In this document: one piece after another, positions 62,107-64,000 of the stretch | Numbering within the stretch: position 1 is the first letter of the stretch | How the letters are laid out: every line of letters starts with the position of its first letter | NCBI GenBank assembly: GCA_023422775.1 | Contig: JAFAGM010000063.1 | Span: forward strand, 31,384 to 95,383 | Reading direction: 5' to 3' | Origin: Pseudomonadota bacterium | GTDB taxonomy: Bacteria > Pseudomonadota > Alphaproteobacteria > Rhizobiales > Xanthobacteraceae | Length of the DNA: 64,000 nucleotides | The notes under the pieces: generated by a model | Told to the model about the DNA's origin: nothing | The model's input: only the letters and a program-made list of their open reading frames with translations | Databases searched by the model: none | Program-made: the position numbers and the translations under genes

Positions 62107-63105
62107 ATGACGACCGCCGCCATGAGCAAAGTTTCGGAGCCCGCCGGTATGCCCGACATGAAGGTGTCGGTCCGGCAGGTTTTCGGTATCGACAGCGATC
62201 TCGAAGTGCCGGCCTATTCCGAAGTCGACCCGCATGTGCCGGAAGTCGATTCGGACTACCGCTTCGACCGCGCCACCACGCTTGCGATCCTCGCCGGTTT
62301 TGCGAAGAACCGCCGCGTCATGGTCACCGGCTATCACGGCACCGGCAAATCGACCCACATCGAGCAGGTCGCCGCGCGCCTCAACTGGCCCTGCGTGCGC
62401 GTCAACCTCGACAGCCACATCAGCCGTATCGATCTGGTCGGCAAGGACTCGATCGTCGTCAAGGACGGCAAGCAGGTCACGGAATTCCGCGACGGCATTC
62501 TGCCCTGGGCATTGCAGCACAATATCGCGCTTGTATTCGACGAATATGACGCCGGCCGTCCGGACGTGATGTTCGTGATCCAGCGCGTGCTGGAAGTTTC
62601 CGGCCGCCTGACGCTGCTCGACCAGAACAAGGTGATCAAGCCGCATCCGGCGTTCCGCCTGTTCGCGACTGCCAACACGGTCGGTCTCGGCGATACTTCG
62701 GGTCTCTATCACGGCACCCAGCAGATCAACCAGGGCCAGATGGATCGCTGGTCGATCGTCACCACGCTGAACTACCTGGCGCATGACGAGGAAGTCGAGA
62801 TCGTGCTTTCCAAGGCGCATCACTATCGCACGCAGGAAGGCCGCGACATCGTCAACAAGATGGTGCGGCTCGCCGATCTCACCCGCAACGCGTTCGCCAA
62901 TGGCGACCTGTCGACGGTGATGAGCCCGCGCACGGTGATTACCTGGGCCGAGAACGCCGACATCTTCGGCGACATCGGCTTCGCATTCCGCGTCACCTTC
63001 CTCAACAAGTGCGACGAACTGGAACGGCCGCTGGTGGCCGAGTTCTACCAGCGCTGCTTCAATCAGGAACTCGCCGAGTCGGCTGTGAACGTCGCGCTCT
63101 CGTAG
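62107..63105 (+). CDS. cobS: aerobic cobaltochelatase subunit CobS
   Basis: 332 residues from the ATG at 62107, 4-5 nt after GGAGG; a TTG one codon earlier is less likely. AAA+ ATPase with Walker A GYHGTGKS at 75-82 and Walker B LVFDEYDAG at 142-150, plus sensor region LFATANTVGLGDTSG. With CobT and CobN it inserts cobalt into hydrogenobyrinic acid diamide in aerobic vitamin B12 synthesis. CobS forms the ATPase ring. Confidence 0.96.
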   Translation: MTTAAMSKVSEPAGMPDMKVSVRQVFGIDSDLEVPAYSEVDPHVPEVDSDYRFDRATTLAILAGFAKNRRVMVTGYHGTGKSTHIEQVAARLNWPCVRVNLDSHISRIDLVGKDSIVVKDGKQVTEFRDGILPWALQHNIALVFDEYDAGRPDVMFVIQRVLEVSGRLTLLDQNKVIKPHPAFRLFATANTVGLGDTSGLYHGTQQINQGQMDRWSIVTTLNYLAHDEEVEIVLSKAHHYRTQEGRDIVNKMVRLADLTRNAFANGDLSTVMSPRTVITWAENADIFGDIGFAFRVTFLNKCDELERPLVAEFYQRCFNQELAESAVNVALS

Positions 63106-63229
63106 CGTCGTCCCCGCGAATGCGGGGACCCATACGCCGCGGCGTTTCGGTAGAGCGATGGTGCTAGAGATCGGCAGAATAACAATCGCCGGTGGTTATG
63201 GGGTCCTGCGTTCGCAGGGACGACGGCGG
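63106..63229. repeat. Family B composite palindromic repeat, copy 4, inside the cobS-cobT pair
   Basis: 124 bp starting at the base after the cobS stop and ending right before the cobT ribosome site. Ends CGTCGTCCCCGCGAATGCGG and GGGGTCCTGCGTTCGCAGGG are inverted relatives. No T-run follows, so transcription may continue into cobT. Confidence 0.85.
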
Positions 63230-63239
63230 TGAGGTGGGA

Positions 63240-64000
63240 ATGACGACATCCAATTCCAAATTCCGTACCGGATCCAAGGAAGCGCCGACCGAACCGTTCA
63301 AGCGCGCCGTGACCTCCTGCCTCCGCGCGATCGCAAAGGCGCCGGAGCTGGAAGTGACGTTCGCGGCCGAGCGCCCGGGCCTCGCGCCGGGCAAGGCGCG
63401 GTTGCCGGAGCCCGCGCGCAAGATGACCAGGCGCGATGCGGCGATCGTGCGCGGCCATTCGGATGCGATCGCGCTCAAGCTCGCCTGTCACGATCCCAAG
63501 GTGCACCGCAAGCTGATGCCGGGAAATCCGCAGGCGCGCGGCGTGTTCGAGGCGGTGGAGCAGGCCCGCGTCGAAGCCATCGGTTCGCGCCGGATGGCGG
63601 GCGTGGCGAAAAATCTCACCGCGATGCTCGACGATCATTTCCATCGCGGCAAGTACGACGAAATCACCGATCGCGCGGACGCGCCGCTGTCGGACGCGCT
63701 GGCGATGCTGGTGCGCGAGCGGCTGACCGGGCTCGCGCCGCCGGCGGCTGCGAAAAAGATGGTCGATCTCTGGCGGCCGGTGCTGGAAGACAAGATCGGC
63801 GCCCGGCTCGACAAATTGAGCCGCGTCACCGAGGATCAGGCGAAATTCGGCGACCTCGTGCACGACCTCTTGACGGCGCTCGACCTCGGCGACGACCGCG
63901 ATGCGGACGCCGACGATGATGAGAACCAGGACGAGAATCAGGACGGCGAGAACGATCAGTCGGGCGCCGAGGGTTCACCCGATTCCGACGCCGCGCAGGA
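63240..64000 (+). CDS. cobT: aerobic cobaltochelatase subunit CobT, 3' end beyond window
   Basis: 253 residues visible of an expected 600 or more. The N-terminal CobT domain is clear (EPFKRAVTSCLRAIAKAPELEVTFAAERPGLAPGKARLPEPARKMTRRDAAIVRGHSDAIALKLACHD), followed by the start of the acidic Asp/Glu/Asn-rich linker (DRDADADDDENQDENQDG). The C-terminal von Willebrand/MIDAS domain lies outside the window. GAGGTGGGA precedes the ATG. It partners CobS in cobalt insertion. Confidence 0.95.
   Translation, partial: MTTSNSKFRTGSKEAPTEPFKRAVTSCLRAIAKAPELEVTFAAERPGLAPGKARLPEPARKMTRRDAAIVRGHSDAIALKLACHDPKVHRKLMPGNPQARGVFEAVEQARVEAIGSRRMAGVAKNLTAMLDDHFHRGKYDEITDRADAPLSDALAMLVRERLTGLAPPAAAKKMVDLWRPVLEDKIGARLDKLSRVTEDQAKFGDLVHDLLTALDLGDDRDADADDDENQDENQDGENDQSGAEGSPDSDAAQ

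Noticed and set aside
20000..63300. Possible CRISPR arrays among the palindromic repeats
   Set aside because: The repeats are dispersed single copies with inverted symmetry, not regularly spaced direct repeats, and no cas gene is present.

Overview
The window is a stretch of high-GC alphaproteobacterial chromosome. Gene content and order point to the Bradyrhizobium/Rhodopseudomonas group (Nitrobacteraceae). The indications are PhaR next to phaA-phaB, the lysC-ptsP-prfA block, the small-gene/xerD pair divergent from aroK-aroB, the bolA/J-domain/cobS/cobT neighbourhood, and several families of short palindromic intergenic repeats typical of that group. This assignment is inferred from gene content, not from a search. 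I see no rRNA, tRNA, CRISPR array, prophage, insertion sequence or recognisable defence cassette; it is mostly core chromosome with a few accessory pieces.

Layout. 1-9.6 kb: partial sulfurtransferase, ispG, a methyltransferase, an orphan Rieske oxygenase, a GFA-family protein, an exported caspase-like protease, a DUF1345 membrane protein and a polyprenyl synthase. 9.7-17 kb: mtgA, rpmF, two small hypotheticals, a GGDEF/EAL protein and a three-gene ABC export operon (adaptor, FtsX-like permease, ATPase). 17-23 kb: phaR divergent from phaA-phaB, an EamA exporter, a DUF985 cupin, gloB and a methyltransferase-like gene. 23-37 kb: DUF4167, prmC, a HIT protein, a branched-chain/aromatic-type ABC uptake operon (LivF, a LivM-LivG fusion, LivH, Tat-exported binding protein) with a divergent MarR regulator, then prfA, ptsP and lysC. 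37-46 kb: a PH-domain protein, ubiG, an EamA exporter, DUF1178, nitrilase, grxC, comF, a BioC-like protein, mutT, argJ and a parvulin. 46-57 kb: secA, an L,D-transpeptidase, accA, xerD, a 48-residue membrane protein, aroK, aroB, a CBS/CorC transporter-like protein and an exported hypothetical. 57-64 kb: bolA, a J-domain protein, two divergent citrate-synthase-family genes (one with an N-terminal DNA-binding domain), DedA, cobS and the start of cobT.

Working units. PhaA and PhaB make 3-hydroxybutyryl-CoA for polyhydroxyalkanoate, with PhaR as accumulation sensor. The Liv-type operon is probably controlled by its divergent MarR regulator through a perfect palindrome at 31227-31243. A strong hairpin with a T-run after the binding-protein gene probably trims expression of the permease genes. 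The most interesting element is the divergent citrate-synthase pair at 58.8-61.2 kb: one enzyme carries its own helix-turn-helix, and overlapping AT-rich dyads fill the space just before its start codon. Five families of interspersed palindromes occupy much of the non-coding DNA; some copies abut or supply stop codons, and one sits inside the cobS-cobT pair.
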